Positions 51,426-60,024 are shown, counted from the stretch's first letter. The stretch: 64,000 bases of DNA from Chloroflexi bacterium 54-19 (GCA_001898225.1 MKTJ01000058.1:252132-316131), one strand, 5' to 3'. Notes: generated from the letters alone by a model not told the origin. A program made the numbers and translations.

Positions 51426-51653
51426 TGTCATTCCGTGCGTAGCACGGAATCTCCGGTCCGGTGGACCATATCACGGTCAAAGGTATGAGGTATCTTGGGC
51501 ACCCGTGTCGGGCGTTGTACGAGGACTGTTAGTGAAGGTCACCCCTCCCAAGCTGATTATTTTGAAAGGTCATAGGTTCGAATTTAGGCAGCCTTTCGTT
51601 TCGGCTATGGTCCAACGGACCGGGGATTCTTCGGCTGCGACCTCAGAATGACA
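51426..51653. mobile_element. 228-bp MITE-like element with about 47-bp inverted ends
   Basis: The left end begins TGTCATTCCGTGCG and continues through GGAATCTCCGGTCCG to GTGGACCATA. The right end, read in reverse complement, begins TGTCATTCTGAGG and continues through GAATCCCCGGTCCG to TTGGACCATA. The ends agree over about 47 bp with a few changes. An 87-codon frame inside has no ribosome binding site and is not a gene. The element fills most of the 431-bp spacer 51346-51776. TGTCATTC-ended repeats of this kind are found in many bacterial genomes. Confidence 0.65.
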
Positions 51654-51719
51654 ACGGGAGCGGATTATAAGTACCTGGTATAATAAGCTATTTAAGCCGC
51701 AAAAATAGTCCAAAATTAG

Positions 51720-51766
51720 AAAGAGAGCCAATCCAATTTCAAAATTTGGGATGGCTCTCTTTTAAT
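51720..51766. terminator. Bidirectional terminator between the permease and PBP genes
   Basis: AAGAGAGCCAATCC pairs with GGGATGGCTCTCTT (one bulge or mismatch) across a 13-base loop. T-tracts follow on both strands (TTTTAATTTT on plus, TTTCTAATTTT on minus). It ends the leftward PBP gene, whose stop is at 51777. Confidence 0.8.
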
Positions 51767-51776
51767 TTTAAGGAAT

Positions 51777-54161
51777 TTAGAAGGTCAGGGCGTCCATCAC
51801 CTTGCGGGCGGCGGGTACTGCCGTTTCGGTGCTGAACCCGGCGTTTTCCAGGCAGACCACCACCACGTATTTGGGGTTGGTGGCCGGGGCATAGCAGCAG
51901 AACCAGGCGTGCGGGTCTTCCACGCCGCTTTCGGCGGTGCCGGTCTTGCCCGCTACCGGGACCCTGTAACCGGAGAAATAATTCCGGGCGGTCCCCAGCG
52001 ACTCCTGGGTCACTCCCAGGAGGGCCTGCCGTATCAACTGGATATTGGCGTCACTGACCGGCAGTTTGCCTTTGGTGGCCGCGGGGTAAGTCTTGCTGGC
52101 GGCAGCATCGGTGCTTTCGGCCCGGTCAACCACGCGCGGCACCGGGATAGTCCCGCTCATCGCCAGGGAAGAATAGACAACTGCCATCTGGAGGGGTGAG
52201 GCCAGCAAATAGCCCTGCCCGATAGCCAGGTTCACTCCATCACCCGGTACCCAGGGCTGGCTGAGATTGGCCTGTTTCCAGTCGGGGCTGGGAACCTGGC
52301 CCGCCGAGTCGTAGAGGCCCAGCATCCCGGTCGAACTCCCCAGGCCAAAGCCCTTGGCAAAGGTCGGGATGATATTCGGGTCAATCTCGTTCAGCCGCTT
52401 GCCCAACTCGTAATAGACGAAGTCGCACGATTGGACCAGGGCCTCGTGCAGGGTGATTTTGCCGTGCCCGGTCTTAAGATAGCAGTCCTTGGCGTTGGCC
52501 TCGCCCAGGCCGGTCCAGTGGCCGGTGCAGTTAAAGGTGGCATCCATATTAACCCCGGCTTTTTCCAGGGCTGCCGCCGTGGTGATCGCCTTGAAAGTCG
52601 AGCCGACCGGCAATTGTCCGTTGACCGCCCGGTTTTTGAAGGGGGCGCGAGGGTCGTCATTCAAAACCTTATACTGGGCATCGGTCAGGCCGTTAACGAA
52701 CACGTTAGGGTCGTAACCGGGGAAGTTCGCCAGGGCCAGAACCGCCCCGTTAGAGGGGTCCATCACCACGATACTGCCGTTGCGCGCCCCCAGGGCCTGC
52801 TCGGCGACCTTCTGAATCTTCATGTCGAGGTTCAAAATGAGGTTGGCCGACGGTCCCGCCGGTTTTTCGGCCATGGTCGCCACGGTCCCACCGTCGCGCT
52901 GGATGACGGTCAGTTTGCCGCCAAAAGTCCCGGCCAGCGTTTCCTCGCCCCAGAGTTCGACTCCGGCCTTGCCGATAACATCGGTATCGGTATAGCCTTT
53001 GGCCGCCATGTCCTTGAGTTCGTCCGCGTTAATCGCCGCGACATAGCCGACCACCTGGCTGGCCGAATAGCTCTGCGGGTAGCCCCTGACGCTGGTTTCG
53101 TCCACGCCCACACCTGGCACCGCTTTCATGGCGGTGATTTTGTCGGCGGCATAGGTGCCCGGTAAGTTTTTGATGGGCATTCGCCAATCGGGTTGGCCGT
53201 CTTTGTAGAGGTTCTTTATATCGTTCGGGTCCATAGCCAGATTGGTACTCAGGACCCCCAGCAGGTTGGTCTCGTCCTTAATCTGGCCCGGTACGACATA
53301 GACCTGGTACTGTTTGATGGGGCCTGTTAGCGGGGCGTTATCGCGCGTGACAATATTACCCCGGTCCGATTCGGTTGGGACCATGCGGACCAGGTAGGTG
53401 GTATTGGTGAGTTCCTTGAAGATAGCGGCAGGGGTCCAGTCAACTTTCCAGGTACCGTTTTCGATGACCAGGTTGAGCTGGTTGTCCTCGCTGAATTGGC
53501 CGACCCGGCTGGTATTGTAAGTCGCCTTAAAGGGCACCGGGAAACTGGTCTGGGTGCCGGTCGGCGGAGTGACCTTCCCGACCTCAATCTTGACCGTGTT
53601 GATGGTAGCCTCGGCTTTGATGGCGTTGTAGCGGTTGACAAAGGCATCCTGCGCGATAGTGCTTTTGGCCCCAACCGTGAGCATCCCGTACATATCGCTA
53701 TATTTATCGGCGGCCCAGTCGTTCAAGAAAAGTTTGGCCGTATCCAGCGGGTTGCCTACCACAGCCGCAGTCGGGGAAGGCGCGGCGGTCGTCGGGGCTG
53801 CCGTGGTGGCCGCAGCCGTTGTTGGGGCGGCAGTTGTCGCGGCGGCGGTGCTGGCTGAGGCCGCCTGGGTCGTTCCGGCGGCGGTAGCGGTGGTGTTCAT
53901 ACCGGGTATAATCTGGCCGTTCGCCGTTGTGGCGGCGGTTGTACCGGGGGCCGAGGTGGCGGTGGGTTCTTCGCCGCAGGCGACGAGGATGCCGCTGGCA
54001 CCCACGGCGATAACGGTCAGTCCGGTCGCCTGTAAAAACTTCCGGCGGCTCCATTTACTATTAAGCGGGTGGTCTGGATTGGTCTGGTGTAGGGGTGAAA
54101 TATCGTTCCGGTGGTTAGAATTCTCTTTAGAATGCCTGTTAAACTGCTCTTTCAAAATCAA
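51777..54161 (-). CDS. Penicillin-binding protein with Tat lipoprotein signal
   Basis: The transpeptidase domain carries S521-T-F-K524, S578-C-D580 (variant of SxN) and K739-T-G741. Before it lie an NTF2/MecA-N-like domain (about 145-245) and a dimerisation domain (about 270-470), the layout of class B PBPs such as MecA/PBP2a. The N-terminus is unusual: S38-R-R-K-F-L-Q, a hydrophobic stretch and a lipobox ILVAC with C62, then an 80-residue Ala/Thr/Pro linker. It should be exported folded by Tat and lipid-anchored. The start is one of two adjacent TTGs (54161 or 54155). It cross-links peptidoglycan. Confidence 0.9.
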   Translation of the reverse strand: MILKEQFNRHSKENSNHRNDISPLHQTNPDHPLNSKWSRRKFLQATGLTVIAVGASGILVACGEEPTATSAPGTTAATTANGQIIPGMNTTATAAGTTQAASASTAAATTAAPTTAAATTAAPTTAAPSPTAAVVGNPLDTAKLFLNDWAADKYSDMYGMLTVGAKSTIAQDAFVNRYNAIKAEATINTVKIEVGKVTPPTGTQTSFPVPFKATYNTSRVGQFSEDNQLNLVIENGTWKVDWTPAAIFKELTNTTYLVRMVPTESDRGNIVTRDNAPLTGPIKQYQVYVVPGQIKDETNLLGVLSTNLAMDPNDIKNLYKDGQPDWRMPIKNLPGTYAADKITAMKAVPGVGVDETSVRGYPQSYSASQVVGYVAAINADELKDMAAKGYTDTDVIGKAGVELWGEETLAGTFGGKLTVIQRDGGTVATMAEKPAGPSANLILNLDMKIQKVAEQALGARNGSIVVMDPSNGAVLALANFPGYDPNVFVNGLTDAQYKVLNDDPRAPFKNRAVNGQLPVGSTFKAITTAAALEKAGVNMDATFNCTGHWTGLGEANAKDCYLKTGHGKITLHEALVQSCDFVYYELGKRLNEIDPNIIPTFAKGFGLGSSTGMLGLYDSAGQVPSPDWKQANLSQPWVPGDGVNLAIGQGYLLASPLQMAVVYSSLAMSGTIPVPRVVDRAESTDAAASKTYPAATKGKLPVSDANIQLIRQALLGVTQESLGTARNYFSGYRVPVAGKTGTAESGVEDPHAWFCCYAPATNPKYVVVVCLENAGFSTETAVPAARKVMDALTF

Positions 54162-54403
54162 AGTTCCTGTTTACTACATCGGGGTTTCCCGAAAGGTTAA
54201 GCCTACTTGGTCCACATTATATAGCAATTTGCCGCCCAGGTCTTTAAGGCTGGATGAGTTTCTTTGGAAAAAGCAAACCATTTACGGTTTCCCCGGGCTC
54301 GTGAAAGCTTCACCCGGTCTTACTTTCCTCCTGAAACCCCTCCATTAAATAATAATGAGGTAACCCGCCGACAGTTACTTTTTAATTTCAGATTGGCCGG
54401 CGC
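54162..54403. other. Intergenic spacer upstream of the PBP gene
   Basis: This spacer lies between the PBP start and the terminator of the reductase operon. It should contain the PBP promoter on the minus strand. I see no convincing hexamer pair and no open frame with a start signal. Confidence 0.4.
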
Positions 54404-54442
54404 AAAATAAAAAGCTCCTTACCATAGGTAGCAAGAAGCTTT
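54404..54442 (-). terminator. Terminator of the MerR-reductase operon
   Basis: On the minus strand AAAGCT...CTT..TACC pairs with GGTA..AAG..AGCTTT around a TAT loop and is followed by TTTATTTT. It begins 35 bases after the stop of the last SDR gene. Confidence 0.75.
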
Positions 54443-54476
54443 AGTAGAGATATTATTGAAGGATTATCTTCTAGTG

Positions 54477-55451
54477 TTAACTGGCGGTTGCAGGCGCGAA
54501 GACCAGTTGTTCGCTCAATTCCCACAGGGCCTGGGCGGTCGCCTTATCCACGGCCCAGGGGCGGACGCCTGCCGCGTCCTGGTTGTTTTCCGCAATAACC
54601 GGTGAAATATCGCAATCGGCGCAGTAGACACCCCCTTTGCCTTCGAGTTGGGGACTGACCGCGCACCAGACCGTGGTAGCCGCGCCCTGGGGTATGGTTT
54701 TTTCAAAAACCGTGTTGGGAGCGGTGCTGCCGATGGCCGTTCGAAGGGCGCCTTGTTTATCTTCTTCGCTCATAAAACGCATCAGGTCGGTCGAGAGTAT
54801 CCGGCCCGGGTGGACCGCGAAAGCCCGGATACCGCTGGCCTGGCCCCGGCGGTCGAGTTCTACCGAAAAGAGCGAGTTGGCCGACTTGGATTGCCCGTAT
54901 GCGGCCCATTTTTCGTAGGGCCGGTTTAGAAAATTGGGGTCTTCCAGGTTAACGTTGCCAAAACGGTGGCCGAACGATGTCAAAGTTACTACGCGGGAAT
55001 TTTTGGCGTTTGCGAGGGCCTGCCACAGGCGCACCGTAAGCTGGAAATGGCCCAGGTGGTTGGTCGCGAATTGCATCTCGTACCCGCGACTGTCGCGCAT
55101 GAGCGGGGTTGCCATAATCCCGGCGTTATTTATAAGTATATCGAGTTTTGAATTTGCGGTCAAGAAATTTTGGGCGAAGCGGTCAATTGAGGCCGGGTCG
55201 GCCAGGTCAAGCTGGCTGACACTCGTATTCTTCAGACCGGCCAGGTTTTCGAGGGCTTTCTCCGGGTCTCTGGCTCCAACCACGACCCTGGCCCCGGCTT
55301 CGGTCAGGACGCGGGTGGTTTCGAGACCGATGCCGCCCTGCCCCCCGGTTATGATAACCGTCTTGCCGCTTAAATCAAGGCCGCTGGCGACCTCGGCGGC
55401 GGCTGTTTCGAACCCAAATCCTGAGTTTATTGGTTTTTGTGCTGTTTCCAT
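54477..55451 (-). CDS. Short-chain dehydrogenase/reductase, last gene of the MerR operon
   Basis: 324 residues with cofactor site TGGQGGIGLETTRVL, INNAGIMATPL, and Y-x3-K in YGQSKSANSLF. It belongs to the same subgroup as its upstream neighbour, and the two are probably an ancient duplication. The substrate is unknown. AAAGGT lies 9 bases before the ATG. It is 52 bp from the preceding SDR and is followed by a terminator. Confidence 0.86.
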   Translation of the reverse strand: METAQKPINSGFGFETAAAEVASGLDLSGKTVIITGGQGGIGLETTRVLTEAGARVVVGARDPEKALENLAGLKNTSVSQLDLADPASIDRFAQNFLTANSKLDILINNAGIMATPLMRDSRGYEMQFATNHLGHFQLTVRLWQALANAKNSRVVTLTSFGHRFGNVNLEDPNFLNRPYEKWAAYGQSKSANSLFSVELDRRGQASGIRAFAVHPGRILSTDLMRFMSEEDKQGALRTAIGSTAPNTVFEKTIPQGAATTVWCAVSPQLEGKGGVYCADCDISPVIAENNQDAAGVRPWAVDKATAQALWELSEQLVFAPATAS

Positions 55452-55503
55452 TTTATAAAACCTTTTAATTTTCTTCTTTGAACCAAATTTGAACCAAATT
55501 TTA

Positions 55504-56472
55504 TTATTCGTGCCAGCCGACCATTTCTTCCGATAGAGTCCAGAGCCGTTCGGCGTTGCCGGGGTCTACCGCGTATGGTTTCAAACCCCGGCTTCCCGCC
55601 TGGGTGGGCGCACCGGGTTCCAGCTCGTTACAATTTTCGAAATAGCGCCCGCCAATACCTTCCAATTCCGGCGCAACCCCTACCCAGACCGAAGTGGCCG
55701 CGCCCTGTTCAGGGGTCTTCCATCTCAGGGTAGTATTGACCGGGTTACCCTTCTCATCAATCCAGCCTAAGGCCCGCTGCTCCTCCTGCGAGAGAAACTT
55801 TTGCAGCCCCGTCCGAATTACCCCCGGCGTGAGCGCGTTGGCCGTAACACCCCGGCTGGCATAGTGGTTGGTCAGGGCTACCGCGAACAGGATGCTGGCA
55901 GTCTTTGACTGGGCGTAGGCAACATCTTTATCGTAGGGACGCTGGCGAAAATTAATATCCTCGAAATCAATGTCCGAAACTGAGTGCAAGCCCGAAGAAA
56001 CTATCACTACCCGCGCCGGGGCTGCTTTTTCCAGGGCCGGAAGCAACAGGGCGGTAAGCAGGAAATGGCCGAGATAGTTGGTGCCAAACTGCTGCTCGTA
56101 GCCGTCGGGAGTGTAACTGAGCGGGGTCGCCATAATCCCGGCATTATTTATAAGCAGGTCTAACTTGGACCAGTGCCGGTAAAATTCGGCAGCCGCCTGG
56201 CGGACCGCCGCCAGCGAGCCTAGGTCGAGGGGCAGGACATGGACCCGGCTATTGCCGGTGGAAGCTCGCAATTCCCGGGCAACCTTTTCCCCTTTGGTAG
56301 AGTCTCGCACCGCCAGGATGACTTCGGCGTTGGCCGAGAGCAGGGCGCGGGCCGTCTCAATGCCGATGCCCGACGATGCCCCGGTTACCAGGGCGGTTTT
56401 GCCGCCGAGGTCGTGCCCGGCAATCACTTCGGCGGCGGTTGAATTTCTGCCAAAGGCAGAAGTTATACTCAT
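55504..56472 (-). CDS. Short-chain dehydrogenase/reductase of the MerR operon
   Basis: 322 residues: TGASSGIGIETARALL, LLINNAGIMATPL, catalytic Ser in VIVSSGLHS and YAQSKTASILF. AVRDSTKG after the second strand suggests NADP preference. AAGGAT lies 8 bases before the ATG, and the gene is 25 bp from the aldo/keto reductase. Its place in a MerR-controlled operon suggests a reaction on aldehydes or quinone-like toxic compounds, but this is inferred. Confidence 0.86.
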   Translation of the reverse strand: MSITSAFGRNSTAAEVIAGHDLGGKTALVTGASSGIGIETARALLSANAEVILAVRDSTKGEKVARELRASTGNSRVHVLPLDLGSLAAVRQAAAEFYRHWSKLDLLINNAGIMATPLSYTPDGYEQQFGTNYLGHFLLTALLLPALEKAAPARVVIVSSGLHSVSDIDFEDINFRQRPYDKDVAYAQSKTASILFAVALTNHYASRGVTANALTPGVIRTGLQKFLSQEEQRALGWIDEKGNPVNTTLRWKTPEQGAATSVWVGVAPELEGIGGRYFENCNELEPGAPTQAGSRGLKPYAVDPGNAERLWTLSEEMVGWHE

Positions 56473-56497
56473 TTTAATAATCCTTGGAATTAGCTAT

Positions 56498-57511
56498 TTA
56501 GCGCGGCACCCGGTCGTTATTCTGGCGGGCAATCATCCAGCCGGGATATTCCGGGGCCAGGGCGCTCACCTTATCAATCCGTTCCAGTTCGTCGGCGCTC
56601 AGTTTGATTTCCGGCGCTTGCAGGTTGTCGTTAAGCTGGTCGAGGGTCTTGGCCCCGATGATGACGCTGGTGACAGCCTGCTGGTGGAGCAGCCAGGCCA
56701 GGGCTATCCGCGCCACGGACACATCGTGGGCCTGTCCGATTTCCTGTAGGACGGCGATAATGTCGAAACCCTTATCTTTGTTGACCGGCGGGAAATCAAA
56801 CTCGGTGCGGCGAGAACCTTCGACGGTCTGGTTTTCACGGGTGTAGCGGCCTGATAAAAAGCCGCCCGCCAGGGGACTCCAGACGAGCAGGCCCATCTGC
56901 TGGTCGGTCAGGGCCGGTATAAGTTCGCGTTCGAGTTCGCGCCCGGCCAGCGAGTAGTAAGCTTGCAGTGTTTCGAAACGAGCCGTATTTTGTTTATCGG
57001 AAAATCCGTTGGCTTTCAGAATTTGCCAGGCCGCCAGGTTCGAGCAACCGATGTAGCGCACCTTGCCCGCTTTTACCAGGTCGTCGAGCGCCCGCATGGT
57101 TTCTTCAATGGGCGTTACGATGTCGAAGCCGTGAATCTGGTAGAGGTCGATATAATCGGTCTGAAGCCGTTTCAAGCTGCCGTCAATTTGTTGCATGATA
57201 TGGCCCCTGGAAAGGCCAATTTGATTGGGACCGGGTCCGACGCGACCACGTACTTTGGTGGCGAGGACAACATCCTGGCGGCGACCTTTAAGGGCTTCAC
57301 CGAGCAATCGCTCCGATTCACCGGCGGAATAGACATTGGCAGTATCAAAGAAATTAATGCCCGCTTCGATAGCCCGGTCTACCAGGTTGTTAACTTCTGG
57401 CTGGCCCAGGCTGCCGATGGCTTGCCAGACGCCACCCCCGCCAAAGGTCATCGTGCCAAGACAGAGTTCGGAAACAAATAAACCGGTCCGGCCTAATAAT
57501 TTGTATTGCAT
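56498..57511 (-). CDS. Aldo/keto reductase
   Basis: A TIM-barrel NADPH reductase of 337 residues. The catalytic Asp-Tyr are in FFDTANVYSAGESE, Lys in ATKVRGR, and His in YIDLYQIHGFD. The C-terminal cofactor loop has SVIIGAKTLDQLNDNL. It reduces aldehydes or ketones in the cytoplasm. The second gene of the merR operon, it has its own 18-bp palindrome 30 bp upstream, so it may also have separate control. AAGGAG lies 12 bases before the ATG. Confidence 0.92.
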   Translation of the reverse strand: MQYKLLGRTGLFVSELCLGTMTFGGGGVWQAIGSLGQPEVNNLVDRAIEAGINFFDTANVYSAGESERLLGEALKGRRQDVVLATKVRGRVGPGPNQIGLSRGHIMQQIDGSLKRLQTDYIDLYQIHGFDIVTPIEETMRALDDLVKAGKVRYIGCSNLAAWQILKANGFSDKQNTARFETLQAYYSLAGRELERELIPALTDQQMGLLVWSPLAGGFLSGRYTRENQTVEGSRRTEFDFPPVNKDKGFDIIAVLQEIGQAHDVSVARIALAWLLHQQAVTSVIIGAKTLDQLNDNLQAPEIKLSADELERIDKVSALAPEYPGWMIARQNNDRVPR

Positions 57512-57540
57512 TTAAAAAATTTTCTCCTTCGCTTAACATT

Positions 57541-57558
57541 AACGTTTACGTAAACGTT
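57541..57558. promoter_or_regulatory. 18-bp perfect palindrome before the aldo/keto reductase
   Basis: AACGTTTACGTAAACGTT reads the same on both strands, and T/A flanks extend it to 20 bp. It lies between the merR stop and the aldo/keto reductase start and shares the ACGT-rich half-site style of the palindrome in the merR promoter. Confidence 0.55.
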
Positions 57559-57575
57559 ATCAGATGGGCAAAAAA

Positions 57576-57959
57576 TTAGCTGGTTTTAGTATCGGTTTCT
57601 TCCACGCTTTTTTGCAGCTTTGCAATCTGAGTAGTAATCTCGGCCCGGAACTGTTGGAACGAGGCGATTTTCTCGTCGGTTTCCTTCAGATGAGTTTGCA
57701 GAATTTCGATGATTTTAACTTTACCCTGCCGGTTGGTCGGTTCGGTGTAGTAAACCTCAATCACCGCCTTAATTTCGTCCAGGCTGAAATTAAGGTTTTT
57801 CATATAGTCGATTTTTTTGAGCCGGGCCAGGACTTCCGGTCCGTAATAACGGAAGCCCGAGCCTTCCCGCTCGCTCGGAGCCAGCAGGCCAAGACTTTCG
57901 TAATAGCGAATTGTTCGTGGCGTCACTTTGGCCCGTTGGGCCAGTTCGCCAATTGTCAT
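57576..57959 (-). CDS. MerR-family transcriptional regulator
   Basis: The winged-helix N-terminus MTIGELAQRAKVTPRTIRYY, with GFRYYGPEVLARLKKIDYMK, is classical MerR. A C-terminal coiled-coil (about 75-125) follows and no cysteine metal site is present, so it is not a metal sensor of the MerR/CueR type. ATG 57959 is preferred over a TTG 24 bases upstream because GGAAG lies 6 bases before it. It heads the operon with the aldo/keto reductase and two SDRs, whose expression it presumably controls. Confidence 0.88.
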   Translation of the reverse strand: MTIGELAQRAKVTPRTIRYYESLGLLAPSEREGSGFRYYGPEVLARLKKIDYMKNLNFSLDEIKAVIEVYYTEPTNRQGKVKIIEILQTHLKETDEKIASFQQFRAEITTQIAKLQKSVEETDTKTS

Positions 57960-57986
57960 TTTGTCTTCCAAGTTAATCCTCAACCT

Positions 57987-58033
57987 TGACGTTAACGTCA
58001 GGGTTATTGTAGCACCGATTCAGGCAGAGTCAA
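57987..58033 (-). promoter_or_regulatory. merR promoter with overlapping palindromic operator
   Basis: On the minus strand TTGACT, 16 bases, TACAAT (with extended TG-C) forms a strong promoter at 58006-58033. The perfect palindrome TGACGTTAACGTCA at 57987-58000 covers the expected transcription start, so binding there should repress. Confidence 0.65.
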
Positions 58034-58111
58034 GCCTTTTAAGGTTGAGATTTAAAAATTCCGCCGCTTTGCTGATTGAACTCGGAGCGGCCAGGATGCT
58101 AAAATTGTCCT

Positions 58112-58591
58112 ATGATAGATACAAATGAATTAACCGTGCAATTAGAGGCGACTTTACACCACGAAATCCCTTTGACCCTGGCCCTCGGTCTGACGGTCGA
58201 GAGCTATGACGGCCAGACCCTGGTTTTAGGCGCGCCCCTGGAACCAAACATCAACCACAAGGCGACCGCTTTCGCCGGGAGCCTCAACGCCGTAGTGACG
58301 CTTTCGGGCTGGGGAATTGTCTGGTGCCTGCTCAAAGAGGCGGGAATTACCGCTAAAATCGTTATACAGGATAGCCAGGTCAACTATTTGCTGCCGGTAG
58401 CCGGTGATTTTGTGGCGGTCTGCTCGAAGCCGGACCCGGCCCAGGTCCGGCGGTTCCAGAATATGCTGCTCAAAAAGGGGCTGGGCCGTCTCGAACTAAC
58501 AGCCGAAATCCGCAGCAACTCCCAACCGGCGGTGACCTTCCAGGGCCGGTATGTGGCCCACCTGGTTAAAAATCCCGAAACCGAAGCCTAA
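58112..58591 (+). CDS. Hot-dog fold thioesterase, YiiD C-terminal type
   Basis: 159 residues matching the putative thioesterase domain found at the C-terminus of YiiD. Characteristic are the PLEPNINHKATAFAGSLNAV helix region and VTLSGWGIVWCLLKE. It probably hydrolyses an acyl-CoA or acyl-ACP thioester; the substrate is unknown. It stands alone, divergent from the merR operon and convergent with gpsA. Confidence 0.8.
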   Translation: MIDTNELTVQLEATLHHEIPLTLALGLTVESYDGQTLVLGAPLEPNINHKATAFAGSLNAVVTLSGWGIVWCLLKEAGITAKIVIQDSQVNYLLPVAGDFVAVCSKPDPAQVRRFQNMLLKKGLGRLELTAEIRSNSQPAVTFQGRYVAHLVKNPETEA

Positions 58592-58628
58592 AAGCTCTTA
58601 GCTCAAGCTGCAAGTTTAAGCGTGCAAC

Positions 58629-59675
58629 TTATATTTTGAACCCGTAAAACTCGTGGGTCAGTTCACGGCTTAACAGGTCGTAGATGGCCCGCGGAGTCGG
58701 CTTGTTCTCGAAAAGGACCAGGTACATCTGCTCGGTAATCGGCATTTCCAGGCCGTAGTGCTGGCCCAGGCGGCGGGCGGCGGCGGTGGTAAAGACCCCT
58801 TCCGCGACGTGGTCCATCCCGGCCCGGATTTCCGCGAGAGTGCGGCCCTTGGCTAACTCCTGGCCCATGAAGCGGTTGCGGCTGTAAGGACTGGCGCAGG
58901 TCGCCACTAAATCCCCCAGCCCGGCCAGACCCAGGAAGGTCAGCGGGTCGGCCCCGGCGGCTACTCCCAACCGGCCAATCTCAGCGATACCCCGCGTCAT
59001 GAAAGCGCCCTTGGCGTTGTCGCCCGCGCCCAGCCCGTCCGAAATCCCCGCGCCCAGGGCGATAATATTTTTAAGCGCCCCGCCCAGTTCGACTCCGACC
59101 ACGTCGTGATTGGTATAAACCCGGAACATGGTCGTGTTAACTAACTCCTGGGCTTTCTCGATAGTGGCGGTCTTCTTACCGGCAATTACGGTCGCGCCCG
59201 GTTGTCCCTCCGCGACCTCTTTCGAGAGGTTCGGGCCGGAGAGGGTGCAGACCAACCCTTGCTCGGCGGCTTCCGGCAAATCCTGTTCGAGAATCTGGGT
59301 CATGCGCATGAGGGTATCCATTTCTAACCCCTTGGTGGCGCTGAGGGTAATCGGCTTCTTTTTTAAAGCTTCGTAGTAAGGCCGGGCCTCGACCACGTTG
59401 GCCCGGAACTTACTGGAAGGCGCGCTGAAGATAACCATCTGGCAGCCTTCGGCCAGGGCTTCTTCCATGTTGGCGGTAACTTTAAGGGTGGGTGGGAACT
59501 GGTGTCCCGGCAGAAAGCGGCGGTTTTCGTTGTCGGCCCGGAGAGTGGCGGCTTCCTCGGCGGTACGGGTCCACAGCCGCACCGGCAACCCCTTGCGGGC
59601 CAGCACCAGTCCCAAAGTGGTGCCCCAACTGCCGCTCCCGATTATCGCGATATGTCCCTGTTCGCTCTGGCTCAT
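58629..59675 (-). CDS. gpsA: Glycerol-3-phosphate dehydrogenase [NAD(P)+]
   Basis: GpsA reduces dihydroxyacetone phosphate to sn-glycerol 3-phosphate for phospholipid synthesis. The Rossmann motif IAIIGSGSWGTTLGLVLARKG, SATKGLE, GVELGGALKNIIALGAGISDG and GAFMTRGIAEIGRLG are all present. ATG 59675 is preferred over an in-frame start at 59753 because it places the Rossmann motif at the usual position and has an AAGAAG site. The 348 residues are normal. Confidence 0.95.
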   Translation of the reverse strand: MSQSEQGHIAIIGSGSWGTTLGLVLARKGLPVRLWTRTAEEAATLRADNENRRFLPGHQFPPTLKVTANMEEALAEGCQMVIFSAPSSKFRANVVEARPYYEALKKKPITLSATKGLEMDTLMRMTQILEQDLPEAAEQGLVCTLSGPNLSKEVAEGQPGATVIAGKKTATIEKAQELVNTTMFRVYTNHDVVGVELGGALKNIIALGAGISDGLGAGDNAKGAFMTRGIAEIGRLGVAAGADPLTFLGLAGLGDLVATCASPYSRNRFMGQELAKGRTLAEIRAGMDHVAEGVFTTAAARRLGQHYGLEMPITEQMYLVLFENKPTPRAIYDLLSRELTHEFYGFKI

Positions 59676-59849
59676 TTTCTTCTTCTTTCTCTTGCCACAT
59701 TTTTTAAAATTGTAACACAGGGGTGGTATACCGATAAATTCCAGCCCGCTCACAAGGGGGTCAAAAATAGCGGTTTTAGCTCGAAAAGGACTGTTACCGG
59801 ACCGGAGTAGTGAATTTAAAACGAATTTTAAAAACTCGTCAAAAACCGG

Positions 59850-59875
59850 GGAACTTTTTTGAAACCCGTGTCGTC
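59850..59875 (+). promoter_or_regulatory. ECF-sigma-like promoter
   Basis: GGAACTT, 15 bases, CGTC is the form of extracytoplasmic-function sigma promoters. It lies 150 bp before the GT-C membrane protein gene. It is followed by a hairpin leader (59906-59936). These are the contents of the 349-bp spacer 59676-60024. Confidence 0.45.
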
Positions 59876-59905
59876 AATAGTACAGCGAGGAGAGATTGTT
59901 AGGAG

Positions 59906-59936
59906 AAGGGCGTTACGTCTGGGACGAACGGCCCTT
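59906..59936 (+). other. Hairpin in the leader of the GT-C gene
   Basis: AAGGGC-GTT-A-CGT, a 5-base loop, then ACG-AAC-G-GCCCTT, followed by TTCCCCTTTT. This is a 12-bp interrupted stem that could attenuate transcription. A 21-codon TTG-initiated frame covers it (59897-59962). Confidence 0.4.
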
Positions 59937-60024
59937 TCCCCTTTTATACACCTTTTTCTAAAGCCACTTTTGGCAAGATTTTCCCGGCTGGACAACCTTC
60001 CTTGTAGCTGCTAATATTTCCCCC

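Noticed and set aside
51388..51651. 87-codon open frame downstream of the ABC-2 permease
   Set aside because: It lies almost entirely inside the inverted-repeat element, has no ribosome binding site, and its sequence is a translation of the repeat ends.
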